DNA of 64,000 nucleotides from Orientia tsutsugamushi str. Boryong (GTDB taxonomy: Bacteria > Pseudomonadota > Alphaproteobacteria > Rickettsiales > Rickettsiaceae), in the NCBI RefSeq assembly GCF_000063545.1, contig NC_009488.1, positions 1,674,001-1,738,000 of the forward strand, written 5' to 3'. Every line of letters begins with the position of its first letter. Position 1 is the stretch's first letter. A model generated the notes under the pieces. The model saw only the letters and a list, made by a program, of their open reading frames with translations. It was not told the origin of the DNA and ran no database searches. Below are positions 19,466 through 28,182 of the stretch, piece by piece. The position numbers were made by a program, and so were the translations under genes.

Positions 19466-20350
19466 CTATGCAGTAGTGCTGCCAATTGGTTGCATATCAG
19501 CAATAGCTTCATTAAGCTCTACAAGACTTTCATACAAATTATCTTCTTCATCTTCTTCATCTTCTTCATTAGTAGTGCTGCCAATTGGTTGCATATCAGC
19601 AATAGCTTCATTAAGCTCTACAAGACTTTCATACAAATTATCTTCTTCATTTAGAATTTCGGTTTCTGTTTTTCTATCTTTAACATCAATAATATCAGTC
19701 TTAATATGCTTTACTGCTATAGTAGTTGGGCAAGTTAGCTTCTTCAAGAGCTTGTATGCCATATATAATGTTCCTCCTGCTGGTACTAAATATACTGCAT
19801 ATTCTGCAGCAAACTTCCAAGCTTTCTCAAAAACACCAGAAGCGTTTTTATCACTATCAATATTATCATCGAGTCCTTCTTTAAAAAGTTCCATAACTTT
19901 TTGTAGATAATTAATACAGTGATCTATAAAACAACGATTCAGACAATATCTTTGCTTGATAGGGTCATTACATGCTAACAATGTATCATTAAATTTAAAC
20001 GTGGATATACTCTGGCTTGTACACTTGTCACCTACGCCTGAGCTGTTTTCCAAAAAAGGTCCTTCCACTTTAATACTCCGTTGTATATTATAAATAATAG
20101 CATCATAGCTATTATTAAGAAGCCTTGTAAAGAAATCACCACCTGTAGCATTACATTTCAACTGAGCTATGTTTTCTGTACTAACTGATGGTGCTGTATC
20201 TGTAATTGTAGTAACTGTACATCTATAGGTATAACCTGTTATATTTTTGTATTGTTCACTAGCTATAAAATCTTTAACGCAGCTAACAATATACTCCATA
20301 GTTGTTTTTGCTGCTTGTAAAGCTGGTATGTTATTAGTTATAATAGTCAT
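19466..20350 (-). CDS. Unknown 294-residue protein with one membrane segment and a C-terminal tandem repeat
   Basis: Not recognised. ATG 20350 follows GGGTG. The N-terminal and middle part is Cys- and Asn-rich (for example YCLNRCFIDHCINYL). One likely membrane helix (AVYLVPAGGTLYMAYKLL) sits around residues 192-210. The C-terminus contains two copies of a 33-residue acidic unit containing YESLVELNEAIADMQPIG, linked by a Glu/Asp run. Topology and repeat suggest a surface or effector-like protein, but no family is assigned. Confidence 0.55.
   Translation of the reverse strand: MTIITNNIPALQAAKTTMEYIVSCVKDFIASEQYKNITGYTYRCTVTTITDTAPSVSTENIAQLKCNATGGDFFTRLLNNSYDAIIYNIQRSIKVEGPFLENSSGVGDKCTSQSISTFKFNDTLLACNDPIKQRYCLNRCFIDHCINYLQKVMELFKEGLDDNIDSDKNASGVFEKAWKFAAEYAVYLVPAGGTLYMAYKLLKKLTCPTTIAVKHIKTDIIDVKDRKTETEILNEEDNLYESLVELNEAIADMQPIGSTTNEEDEEDEEDNLYESLVELNEAIADMQPIGSTTA
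19472..19651. repeat. 99-bp tandem duplication inside the 294-residue gene
   Basis: The unit starting at 19472 recurs at 19571 with an almost identical first 80 bases. The remaining 19 bases of the first unit are a CTTCTTCAT microsatellite coding for Glu/Asp. The 99-bp period keeps the reading frame. Confidence 0.85.
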
Positions 20351-20460
20351 AAATCACCCATATCTTGACTGTATTTATGTTATATTATGAGTTATCTCTA
20401 TTACCTGTCAAGGATATTTAGCGCCTTTAACAATACTAAACTGATATTAATAGTATGATT

Positions 20461-20492
20461 GCTAGTTAGAAAAAGTTTGCATTCTAACTAGC
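20461..20492. terminator. 11-bp perfect stem-loop at the end of the SpoT-like gene
   Basis: GCTAGTTAGAA pairs with TTCTAACTAGC across a 10-nt loop, overlapping the stop codon of the gene ending at 20484. On the minus strand it is positioned to end that transcript. Confidence 0.55.
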
Positions 20493-21059
20493 ATAAAGCT
20501 CACAGTATTTATTTAGTTCTATGGCAATTTCTCGTAATTTAAGGTATTCAGCAAGAGGTATAAATTCTTGCTGAGTTTCAATGAGTATTTTTTGTCTTTT
20601 TTCATAAGGTTTTATATGTATGGTTTGAATATTATGGAATCGATCGAAAAGCTTAATTAATAATAGTTCTGTTTTATTTTGCCTATAAAATGTTTGAATC
20701 ATTTCTCCAGAACTGATTTTTTGATTATCCTTAATTCTGGTGAGGTCTGAAACCTGTTCTGCAATATTATTACCAAATTCTTGACTTATTATTTCTTTGG
20801 TTAGTGTTGTGTCTTCGAGTGTATCATGTAGTATTGCTGTAATAATCGTATCAGTTTCAAAGCTGTAGTCTGCAACCATATAAGCTACTTCTAATTGATG
20901 TGTGTAGTATAGTTCTCCAGTATCTCGCTTTTGCTGACCATGATATTTTTGGGCATAAAATATAGCTTTTTCAACTTTATCAAGATCAATTTCAGTATTA
21001 AATCTTACGTTGGTTTCAAACAGCTTATTTAGTAAGCTTTCGCTATAAAAGTCTATCAT
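20484..21059 (-). CDS. SpoT-like ppGpp hydrolase (HD domain only)
   Basis: RelA/SpoT hydrolases remove pyrophosphate from the alarmone (p)ppGpp. The 191-residue product contains only the N-terminal HD domain: YYTHQLEVA (metal His), AILHDTLEDT (HD and ED) and LIKLFDRFHNIQT (the KxxDRxHN motif). The synthetase, TGS and ACT domains are absent, so it would be a small alarmone hydrolase. It is intact here; broken copies lie at 2248-2430 and 28865-29123. It sits with the kinase-like gene as standard RAGE cargo. Confidence 0.85.
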   Translation of the reverse strand: MIDFYSESLLNKLFETNVRFNTEIDLDKVEKAIFYAQKYHGQQKRDTGELYYTHQLEVAYMVADYSFETDTIITAILHDTLEDTTLTKEIISQEFGNNIAEQVSDLTRIKDNQKISSGEMIQTFYRQNKTELLLIKLFDRFHNIQTIHIKPYEKRQKILIETQQEFIPLAEYLKLREIAIELNKYCELYAS

Positions 21060-21159
21060 TTTTCATCTCTAAATAATCTTTAATAAATTATACAATAAAT
21101 TAAACTTTTTATATACTTCAATCTCAGATAAAAACTGTAAAAGAAGCGAATTAATTTGA

Positions 21160-22761
21160 TTAAAAAAGTTGTACTGGAATATTGCAAGTAATGGTTGTAA
21201 ACTTGTCTTTTTCACTCTCTATTTCCATTTCTCCATTAAGTTGATTAATAAGGTAATTTACAAACCATAATCCTGATTCAAGCATTAGCGGACAGTCTCT
21301 TACCAAGTCAAAATCAGCTAATTTAGCTTTTATATTCCCTAATTTTTCTTTTGAAATACCGCTTCCTTTATCGTGTATTCTAAATTGTAGTATGTTATCG
21401 CTTTTTATATAATTTTTTACAGTAAACAAATGAACTGTAATTATAACCTTGTAGCTGTGATTAAATCTAATGACGCTTCCTATTAATTGACTTAATATAG
21501 CTTGTAAGTGATCATTATTTCCAATCACAATATCCTTCATTTTGTACTGAAAATTGTAATTGATTTTTATATCTTTCTCTTTTGCAATGTCTTCTAGTCT
21601 CCTGACAGCATCCTTTACTAACTTTTGTATGCTAAATTTTTTTAAACATAAATTTTCATTCTCAATTTCGCTTCTAAGCGTGTAAACTACATCGTTACAG
21701 TACTCTTGGAGATTTGCTGATCGATTTAATATTGTTTTCAGCTTATCTTTATTTTTTGAATCACTTAACATGATCTCGCTTGCTAGCCTTACAATTTCAC
21801 TAGTTGCAATATTAAATCTATATTTGATATTCTGTATCAGATTCACACAATATTCTTTCAATGATTCAGCTACCTCGACCTGATACTTAGCTTTTCTTAA
21901 CTTTGTTATTATCTCTATATATTCATCGATATTCTCCCTTTCTCCATTTACCAACGTAATTAGCATTGAAGGGATTTGTACTATCCATTGGTTACTTATT
22001 TTTTTTTCATAACATTCGCCAAAAGAAGAGTTAAAACTAGTTATTGGAACTTCAAATGCAAAAGTTATGTAATTATTTTCCTCTTTTGCTCTTAGCCTTC
22101 CTTTTAGCTGATGTATAAGATGTTTAATAAATGCTAATCCTTCTCCTAGTTCTTGATATGTTACCAAATTCAAATTCTCTAGTTCGGAATTTATTCTTTC
22201 TAATTTTTCTTTAGAAGGGCTTAGTACTATATTTTGTACTGTAAATTGTAATATTTCTGAATACTGATTGATGTTAATAGTAATCTTGCTATGCTTACTA
22301 CTATTTATAATAGCACTACCAATTAACTGGCTTATTACTGCTTTTATTCGAAAACTATCTCCAATCAGAACTGTCTTTATATCATTTTGAACATTTAGAT
22401 TTATATTCTCATTTTCAAAATTTTTCCTCATTCTGATAACAGTATTATTTATTAGTGATTCTATGTTAAATGTTTCAATCCTTATATTTGTTGATGCTAT
22501 GTATTGTCTAAATAAAAAAATTATTCCATTCAGAGAAGCTATTATATTTATCTTTTTTTTATCATAGTTATTTACGATTCGCCTAAAATATTGTATCCAA
22601 TCTATGAGTTTTATGCTTACTTGCCCAGATTTTTCCAGCTGACAGTATAGTTTTTGCAATTCTGCATCTACCTGTTTTATTGTTGTGCTATTAATTCCTT
22701 CTGTAGATAATTTTTCGGTTAATTTATTGATTTTATTTTGACCTTCGTCTTCAATAGGCAT
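21160..22761 (-). CDS. Tandem histidine-kinase-like protein with two degenerate kinase units
   Basis: A 533-residue soluble protein made of two HisKA-like plus GHKL units in tandem. The ribosome site GGAG precedes ATG 22761. Unit 1 (about 1-245) has no G1 box (VQNIVLSPS) and no recognisable phospho-acceptor. Unit 2 (about 275-533) keeps the G1 box HDKGSGI but has FNIATS where HisKA has HDIRTP, and Ser in place of the N-box Asn (QLIGSVI). The layout matches the broken set at 683-2239. It is intact as a reading frame, so it may be a maintained pseudokinase, though kinase activity by the usual mechanism looks impossible. Confidence 0.75.
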   Translation of the reverse strand: MPIEDEGQNKINKLTEKLSTEGINSTTIKQVDAELQKLYCQLEKSGQVSIKLIDWIQYFRRIVNNYDKKKINIIASLNGIIFLFRQYIASTNIRIETFNIESLINNTVIRMRKNFENENINLNVQNDIKTVLIGDSFRIKAVISQLIGSAIINSSKHSKITININQYSEILQFTVQNIVLSPSKEKLERINSELENLNLVTYQELGEGLAFIKHLIHQLKGRLRAKEENNYITFAFEVPITSFNSSFGECYEKKISNQWIVQIPSMLITLVNGERENIDEYIEIITKLRKAKYQVEVAESLKEYCVNLIQNIKYRFNIATSEIVRLASEIMLSDSKNKDKLKTILNRSANLQEYCNDVVYTLRSEIENENLCLKKFSIQKLVKDAVRRLEDIAKEKDIKINYNFQYKMKDIVIGNNDHLQAILSQLIGSVIRFNHSYKVIITVHLFTVKNYIKSDNILQFRIHDKGSGISKEKLGNIKAKLADFDLVRDCPLMLESGLWFVNYLINQLNGEMEIESEKDKFTTITCNIPVQLF

Positions 22762-22800
22762 AGAATTCTCCTGCTATTTAAGTTGTTAAATTGCTTCCTA

Positions 22801-22840
22801 GAGATTAAAAAGAAAATTTTGCGGTTTAAGTTTTAATCTC
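22801..22840. promoter_or_regulatory. 10-bp inverted repeat upstream of the tandem kinase-like gene
   Basis: GAGATTAAAA pairs with TTTTAATCTC across 20 bases, 40 bases upstream of the minus-strand start at 22761. It could be an operator or a leader hairpin. Confidence 0.4.
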
Positions 22841-22847
22841 TATCAGA

Positions 22848-22984
22848 ATATTATCTAAATCTTAAATCTCAGATAATATCAGGTATACAGTATCATTTCG
22901 ATTTTTATCAGTACATGACTTTTTGTTATATTTATGAAATTTTTTTTCATAATATTACACATTGATGCGAAATTATCGCATTGT
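22848..22984. repeat. 137-bp dispersed repeat, copy 1
   Basis: About 85-90% identical to 26497-26633 in the same orientation. It begins with a 9-bp inverted repeat (ATATTATCT/AGATAATAT), then contains GGTATACAGTATCAT, a TATGAAA/TTTCATA palindrome and GATGCGAAATTATC. It lies upstream of the minus-strand kinase-like gene. Confidence 0.75.
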
Positions 22985-23221
22985 CATTTACATCTGAAAA
23001 AAGCAAAATATCTTTCAAAATGAGATATACAATTGATCCTGAGTTATAAAAGGACTTTGATAATTTAGTATATTAATTGAAAAAGTTCTGGACTTATCTT
23101 ATTTGCTCTTAACTTAAACATCAGGTTCAAACACGTCTTTAAAACGACCTATAATATCTAAAATATAAAAATCAAGCGCTGTATTAACTAAGTCAAAATC
23201 TTTTTTCTCTATAGAATTAAG

Positions 23222-23472
23222 ACACAAGCTTAGGATAAAGAAAAGTATGAAAGGTATAATCTAACAGTTCTGCAAAGAAAAATATTTTGTTATAACGTTT
23301 AATACACTACATTAAATACAATCTTAATTTAGAACTATGCATTTAACATTTACTGCTCTAATATTTCTAGCAAATATGCATTTATAATATCCATTCTTAA
23401 TAATTGACTGTTTTTTGTATGCCTTCTATATTATACCTTTCATGCTTTCCATTATCCTAATAATCTGGCGTT
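23222..23472. mobile_element. Diverged IS982-type MITE
   Basis: The left side reads TTAGGATAAAG...AAAGTATGAAAGG and the right side CATTATCC...AATCTGGCGTT, matching the ends of the 374-377-bp elements at 29124 and 33012 with decay. The interior is shorter (total about 250 bp) and contains its own imperfect palindrome around ATGCATTTA. Confidence 0.5.
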
Positions 23473-23924
23473 TAAGAGCTTCTTAAGTTGTAATACTGCT
23501 CTGTTAAACAACTGTTTAAATATAAGTTAGGTATAAGAAATACAGCAAAACTTAAGAAGAATAAGTGTTATATCTCTTTTAATACTTATGTATGGCGTAA
23601 CATATGTATTTTTGTACTTCTTTTGTTTAAATGCTTACTGAAATTCTCTATTAGGAAAAAAACTTAACTATAGAAATCATAGTAGTTCTTCTTGTTTTTT
23701 AGAGTTATTCTATCCGTATTTATATTTCTTCTTTAGTTTTATCTTTTTTTATTTTTTTGTAAATCTATCACTGTAACTCTTATTCTTCCTACTTCTCATT
23801 ATTTTACTTATATCGAACTTGTGATAAATCAGATCCTAATCTTAACATTTCTTAACTTTTTAGTTGCGTTTTTTAATTATTCATAATATATATAAAAAAA
23901 CTTTAAACTATAAGGTAACGATAT
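23473..23924. other. Non-coding region before the repeat protein
   Basis: No gene recognised. It includes the motif CTTATATCGAACTT (23807-23820), which recurs inverted or direct near 26025, 31588 and 60117. The ribosome site AAGGT for the next gene lies at its end. Confidence 0.4.
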
Positions 23925-25793
23925 ATGGCAAATTTTATCCTTGAGTATATAGAAAATGCTCATACAAATATAGAAGCTAAAATTGAACAACAGGAATATG
24001 TCCAGCGAAAGTTGTTCATTATGACTCAAACCATAAAAACATCAGACTTTAATATAAAATATGCAATTGCGTACTTAACGCCGTATGATCAGCAACTTGT
24101 AAAACAAAAATTAATAACCAAATTAACTCCACTGTTTAAGGAATATTTTACAAAGTATGGTTGCGTTGAAGAAGTAAGCGAAAGAATGGCTGAATGGCTT
24201 ATAAATCAAGAATCACAGTCTGATAAACCAAAGCTTATAGCATCAAATTTTGCCAACTTTTTTAACGATAATAAATTACAAAAGACTATTAAAAATAATA
24301 TAACAAAGCTAACAACAGATACTCAGAATCTGTATAAAGGAATTTTTTGCTTAAAAGTTTTGTCACATATAACACAATCTTCACTACAAAATATAACTTC
24401 AGGCGCAATCGATATTTTAAAAACAGAATTAACACAGCGATTTGAAGAAGAATACTTGGTTGAATGTTTTATAGAATGTATAAAACCATTTATACACAAA
24501 TTTGCATGTTTTTTTATTATGCGCACTGAAGGAGATGGACATATTGATATGGCAGATGAGTTCTCAGATGTTAATAGTTGTATAGAAGATATTTACAATT
24601 TCAAGTTTGATGAATCAGGCAAAAATGCAGTTACAAAAATGAAATCTGAAATAAATCATCTTATAGAACTAAATCATCTAAATAAGAATTTTTTTACAAG
24701 CTTAAGTAGTAAAATGGTTACATTTATAGAAAAACATAAAACACAACAGCCTAATTTCATTGCCATGAAAACAGACATTGAGACTGAAAATGGAAAAAGC
24801 AACAGTGACATTCAGTCAATACAATCTGATCAATATTGTGACTTGAGTTATATGGAAGCTGAAACTGAAATTGATACTGAAAGTGAAACTGAAAATGGAA
24901 AAAGTAACACTGACATTCAGTTAATGCAATCTGATCAATATTATGATTTGAGTTACATGGAAGCTGAAACTGAAATTGATACTGAAAGTGAAATTGAAAG
25001 TGAAAATGGAAAAAGCAATAGTGACATTCAGTCAATACAATCTGATTTATATTATGACCTAACTGATATAGAAGATCAAATAGAAGTTGACCTGCGAGAT
25101 GCTGGATTGCTATCTGAAGACAATCTACCTCAATCTGAAAAATTGTCTGAAAACATTACAGAGCAGCTTAGATTGATACTTGAAAACCAACAACACGACT
25201 TAACTAATAGTAATATTGACAGCGACAATGAGATTATGTTAACAGAAGCTGCAGACTTAGTAATAGACGGACGGGTATTGAAAGATATTCCTCAACCTGC
25301 AAAATTTTCTGAAAACATTACAGAGCAGATTAGATTGACATCTGAAAACCAACAACATGACTTAACTAATAGTAATATTGACAGCAACAATGAGTTTCTG
25401 GTAAGAGAAGCTGAAGACTTGGTAATAGACGTATGGGTATTGGAAGATATTCCTCAATCTGAAAAATGGCCTGAAAACATTACAGAGCTGATTAGATTGA
25501 CATCTGAAAACCAACAACATGACTTAACTAATAGTAATATTGACAGCGACAATGAGTTTCTGGTAACAGAAGATCAAGACTTGGTAATAGACGTATGGGT
25601 ATTGGAAGATATTCCTCAACCTGCAAAATTTCCTGAAAACATTACAGAGCTGATTAGATTGACACCTGAAAACCAACAACATGACTTAACTAATAGTAAT
25701 ATTGACAGCTACAATGAGATTATGTTAACAGAAGCTGAAGAATTGGTATTTGAAAAGCTTCCTAACCATAATGAAATACCTGACTGGATATAA
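23925..25793 (+). CDS. 622-residue acidic repeat protein, candidate effector
   Basis: Not recognised as a named family. ATG 23925 follows AAGGT. The first about 285 residues are helical, non-repetitive and carry no signal peptide or membrane helix. The rest is two tandem repeat arrays: three copies of an about 40-residue unit (NGKSN-DIQ-IQSDQY-DLSYMEAETEIDTE) and four copies of an about 54-residue unit (SENITEQ-RL--ENQQHDL, TNSNIDSDNE, LVID). The tail is strongly acidic. Such architecture is common in secreted rickettsial proteins exported without Sec signals, but that is inference. Confidence 0.6.
   Translation: MANFILEYIENAHTNIEAKIEQQEYVQRKLFIMTQTIKTSDFNIKYAIAYLTPYDQQLVKQKLITKLTPLFKEYFTKYGCVEEVSERMAEWLINQESQSDKPKLIASNFANFFNDNKLQKTIKNNITKLTTDTQNLYKGIFCLKVLSHITQSSLQNITSGAIDILKTELTQRFEEEYLVECFIECIKPFIHKFACFFIMRTEGDGHIDMADEFSDVNSCIEDIYNFKFDESGKNAVTKMKSEINHLIELNHLNKNFFTSLSSKMVTFIEKHKTQQPNFIAMKTDIETENGKSNSDIQSIQSDQYCDLSYMEAETEIDTESETENGKSNTDIQLMQSDQYYDLSYMEAETEIDTESEIESENGKSNSDIQSIQSDLYYDLTDIEDQIEVDLRDAGLLSEDNLPQSEKLSENITEQLRLILENQQHDLTNSNIDSDNEIMLTEAADLVIDGRVLKDIPQPAKFSENITEQIRLTSENQQHDLTNSNIDSNNEFLVREAEDLVIDVWVLEDIPQSEKWPENITELIRLTSENQQHDLTNSNIDSDNEFLVTEDQDLVIDVWVLEDIPQPAKFPENITELIRLTPENQQHDLTNSNIDSYNEIMLTEAEELVFEKLPNHNEIPDWI
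24781..25066. repeat. In-frame repeat array A (three units)
   Basis: Three near-identical units beginning GAAAATGGAAAAAG at about 24786, 24891 and 25002, all in frame, coding for the Asp/Glu/Ser-rich unit. The units differ in length by whole codons. Confidence 0.8.
25126..25790. repeat. In-frame repeat array B (four units)
   Basis: Four units of about 162 bases, each with the core coding ENQQHDLTNSNID. The second and third units are nearly identical, indicating recent duplication or gene conversion. Confidence 0.8.
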
Positions 25794-26496
25794 ACTGCTT
25801 TTTATTAAGTAAAGATGAAACTAAAATGCTATACCGCATGTAGATCAGCCTGAAGAGTAGTCACTTATTGCGCTATGTTATCAGCACAGCCTCAATTTAA
25901 TTATGTAATAGTAACACATAGTATTCTTGTTAACTAACCAGAGTTTGATATAACGGTAAGGAAGTATAAAGATAGTAAGCATTATAGCTCTTTTTACACT
26001 TATTATGCCTAAGGTTTTATATTTCTTATATCGAACTCATGTTATTAAAATTTGTATTAAATTTTTTTGTTCTGTATGACTATGCAAGTCATTAAAAAAA
26101 GCAAACCATTTTTCCTGTGAAACTGAAAAAATTTGTGTTGCTTTATTTTGTTTGTATAGGTTAAACATTCGATAGAACAAGTGTTTTGCTGCGCTTAAGA
26201 CTTGTATATGCATACTTTACTCTTTAAAACCCCGCATAATATTTAACAATTATATATTTATTATTAATCTTGAGTTATAAATTGAGATAGCCTAAAATAA
26301 TTAGGCCATTAGCAAAATGTAAAACGTAGCTATGGAGATAGCGTATTTTTAGATTTTTTTTGTTTATTGTTATTCTTATAACTAATAATCATAGCATTAC
26401 TTTTGCTATTTGAAGTAGTAATTAAAGTGTAGCTAGAGATTCATTTGTACCTTTAATAGCAGATTATGAAGTTTTAATGAAATAACCTCTAGCTAA
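25794..26496. other. Non-coding region between repeat protein and dam
   Basis: No gene recognised. Bases 25937-26037 form an imperfect inverted repeat (GAGTTTGATATAA on the left, TTATATCGAACTC on the right), a possible small mobile remnant. Confidence 0.35.
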
Positions 26497-26633
26497 ATAT
26501 TATCTAAATCTTGAATCTCAGATAATATCAGGTATACAGTATCATTTTGATTTTTATCAGTACATGACTTTTTGTCATAATTATGAAAAATTTTTTCATC
26601 TTTTTTAAAGTAGATGCGAAATTATCACATTGT
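26497..26633. repeat. 137-bp dispersed repeat, copy 2
   Basis: The second copy of the repeat at 22848-22984, here upstream of dam copy 2. The 9-bp inverted repeat at its start is conserved in both copies. Confidence 0.75.
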
Positions 26634-26762
26634 ATCTCTAGCTTCAAAAACATCATTCAAAAAAGATTTATAAAAAAAGCTCTGCAGCAGTTATTATTAC
26701 TAGCTTTAAGGCTTATTTTCTACTATAATTCATAGTAGAGATTTAATTAATCAAAAATTCTT

Positions 26763-27575
26763 GTGTCAATAGCAATTTCTAATGAACCAAAGCCTTTTCT
26801 TCACTGGGTTGGAGGCAAAAGGAGAATTGTTGCTAAACTAATAAAGCATCTTCCTTCAGGGCCATACTATAATTACTATGAACCATTCCTTGGAGGTGGG
26901 GCTTTATTTTTTCAAGTTAGGCATCTGTTTAAACAATGTTTTTTGTCTGATATTAATCTCAACTTAATTACTAGTTATAACGCTGTAAAAAAGAATCCAA
27001 ATGAGGTTAATAGATTACTAAATCTATATCACAAAAACCATTCTGAAAATTATTACTATAAAATAAGGGACAATTATTATAGTAATGATCCTAACGATAT
27101 TACTGCAAAATTTATATATCTTAATAAATATTCCTTTAGGGGAATTTATAGGCTAAACAGAGACGGCACATCCGCTCAAACATTTTCTGATAAGTAATAT
27201 CTTAAGCTTCATATTTGCTCTAGAATAAACAAATGTAGTAAACTTTTAACCGATGTATCAATTTGCGCAATGGATTTTTCATTTATAGGGCCTCAACAAA
27301 ATGACTTTGTTTATTTCGATCCTCCTTACCACCAATCAGGAGAAAGGTTCTACACTAGAGTCCCATTTGATGAAAAAGAGCAAATCAGACTACGAGATTT
27401 TGTTTATGAACTCAACAATAAAGGTGTTAAAATTATGCTTTCAAATAATAACACTACCTTTATTAAAGCTTTATACAAAGACCTCTTCATCACTCATATT
27501 GGAGTTACATACTCAATTAATGAACAACGCAATCTCGTTAATGGGCTAATAATTACCAACTATAAAACTTATTAG
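26763..27575 (+). pseudogene. dam: DNA adenine methylase, single in-frame stop
   Basis: A Dam-family adenine methyltransferase read from GTG 26763. The frame carries EPFLGGGALFF (SAM site), then a TAA at 27195-27197 where copy 1 has TGC. The same frame continues to the catalytic VYFDPPYHQSG and the C-terminal LVNGLIITNY end. Full length would be about 270 residues, normal for the family. Only this stop appears to disable it. It is convergent with the gene ending at 27579. Confidence 0.88.
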
Positions 27576-27578
27576 TTA

Positions 27579-28082
27579 TTAAATGTGAACCCGCCATCCA
27601 AAACGTATATGAATAGGAAGTGGTCTATAGTTAGCCATTGTGCTACATTCAATGTCTAAATATGTATCTCTTGATAAGTTTATTGTTGTACCAACTCCTA
27701 CATCTATACCAGTACCACTATCACCATTGAAAACTGATACTAGGCCACCTGTAACAAAAATTGATGCTTTGTTACCTTCAATTATATTGTAATAATAATT
27801 TCCTTGAACAAAGTTATCTCTACAGTTGTGATGCCCAATAAATCCTAATCTTATATCCATTCTGTGCCGATCTAATCTATAACCAATTCCAGCTTCTAAT
27901 GTATCGTAGTTAGTAGCAATACCAGTTGAAAATTTTATATAGAATTGTGAAGTATCAATACTAACTTTAGAAGTATTGAAGTTTACATTATTATTCGCTG
28001 TACATATTGATGGTGAAGATAATACAACGAATGCTAATATAACAGCATAACACGGTTGTAAAAGTGATTTTAAAATACTCAT
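27579..28082 (-). CDS. Small outer-membrane beta-barrel candidate
   Basis: The 167-residue product starts with a typical signal peptide (MSILKSLL...LSSPSICTA) and continues with alternating hydrophobic strands (YIKFSTGIATNYDT, LEAGIGYRL, MDIRLGFIGH, ASIFVTGGLVSVFN, TGIDVGVGTTINL, IHIRFGWRVHI). The final aromatic-rich strand fits an outer-membrane barrel. No named family is recognised. There is no lesion. Confidence 0.6.
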   Translation of the reverse strand: MSILKSLLQPCYAVILAFVVLSSPSICTANNNVNFNTSKVSIDTSQFYIKFSTGIATNYDTLEAGIGYRLDRHRMDIRLGFIGHHNCRDNFVQGNYYYNIIEGNKASIFVTGGLVSVFNGDSGTGIDVGVGTTINLSRDTYLDIECSTMANYRPLPIHIRFGWRVHI

Positions 28083-28182
28083 ATCAGTATCTATCTAATT
28101 TAATATTTTTATAAAGTTAATGTTAATTATACTTTTTGTCAATTCTATTTCCTGGAATTAATCTATAGTTGTCTGTTGAAAA

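Noticed and set aside
24757-25035. Minus-strand open frame inside the repeat protein gene
   Set aside because: It is the complement of repeat array A, Phe/Gln/His-rich by composition; the plus-strand frame is the coding one.
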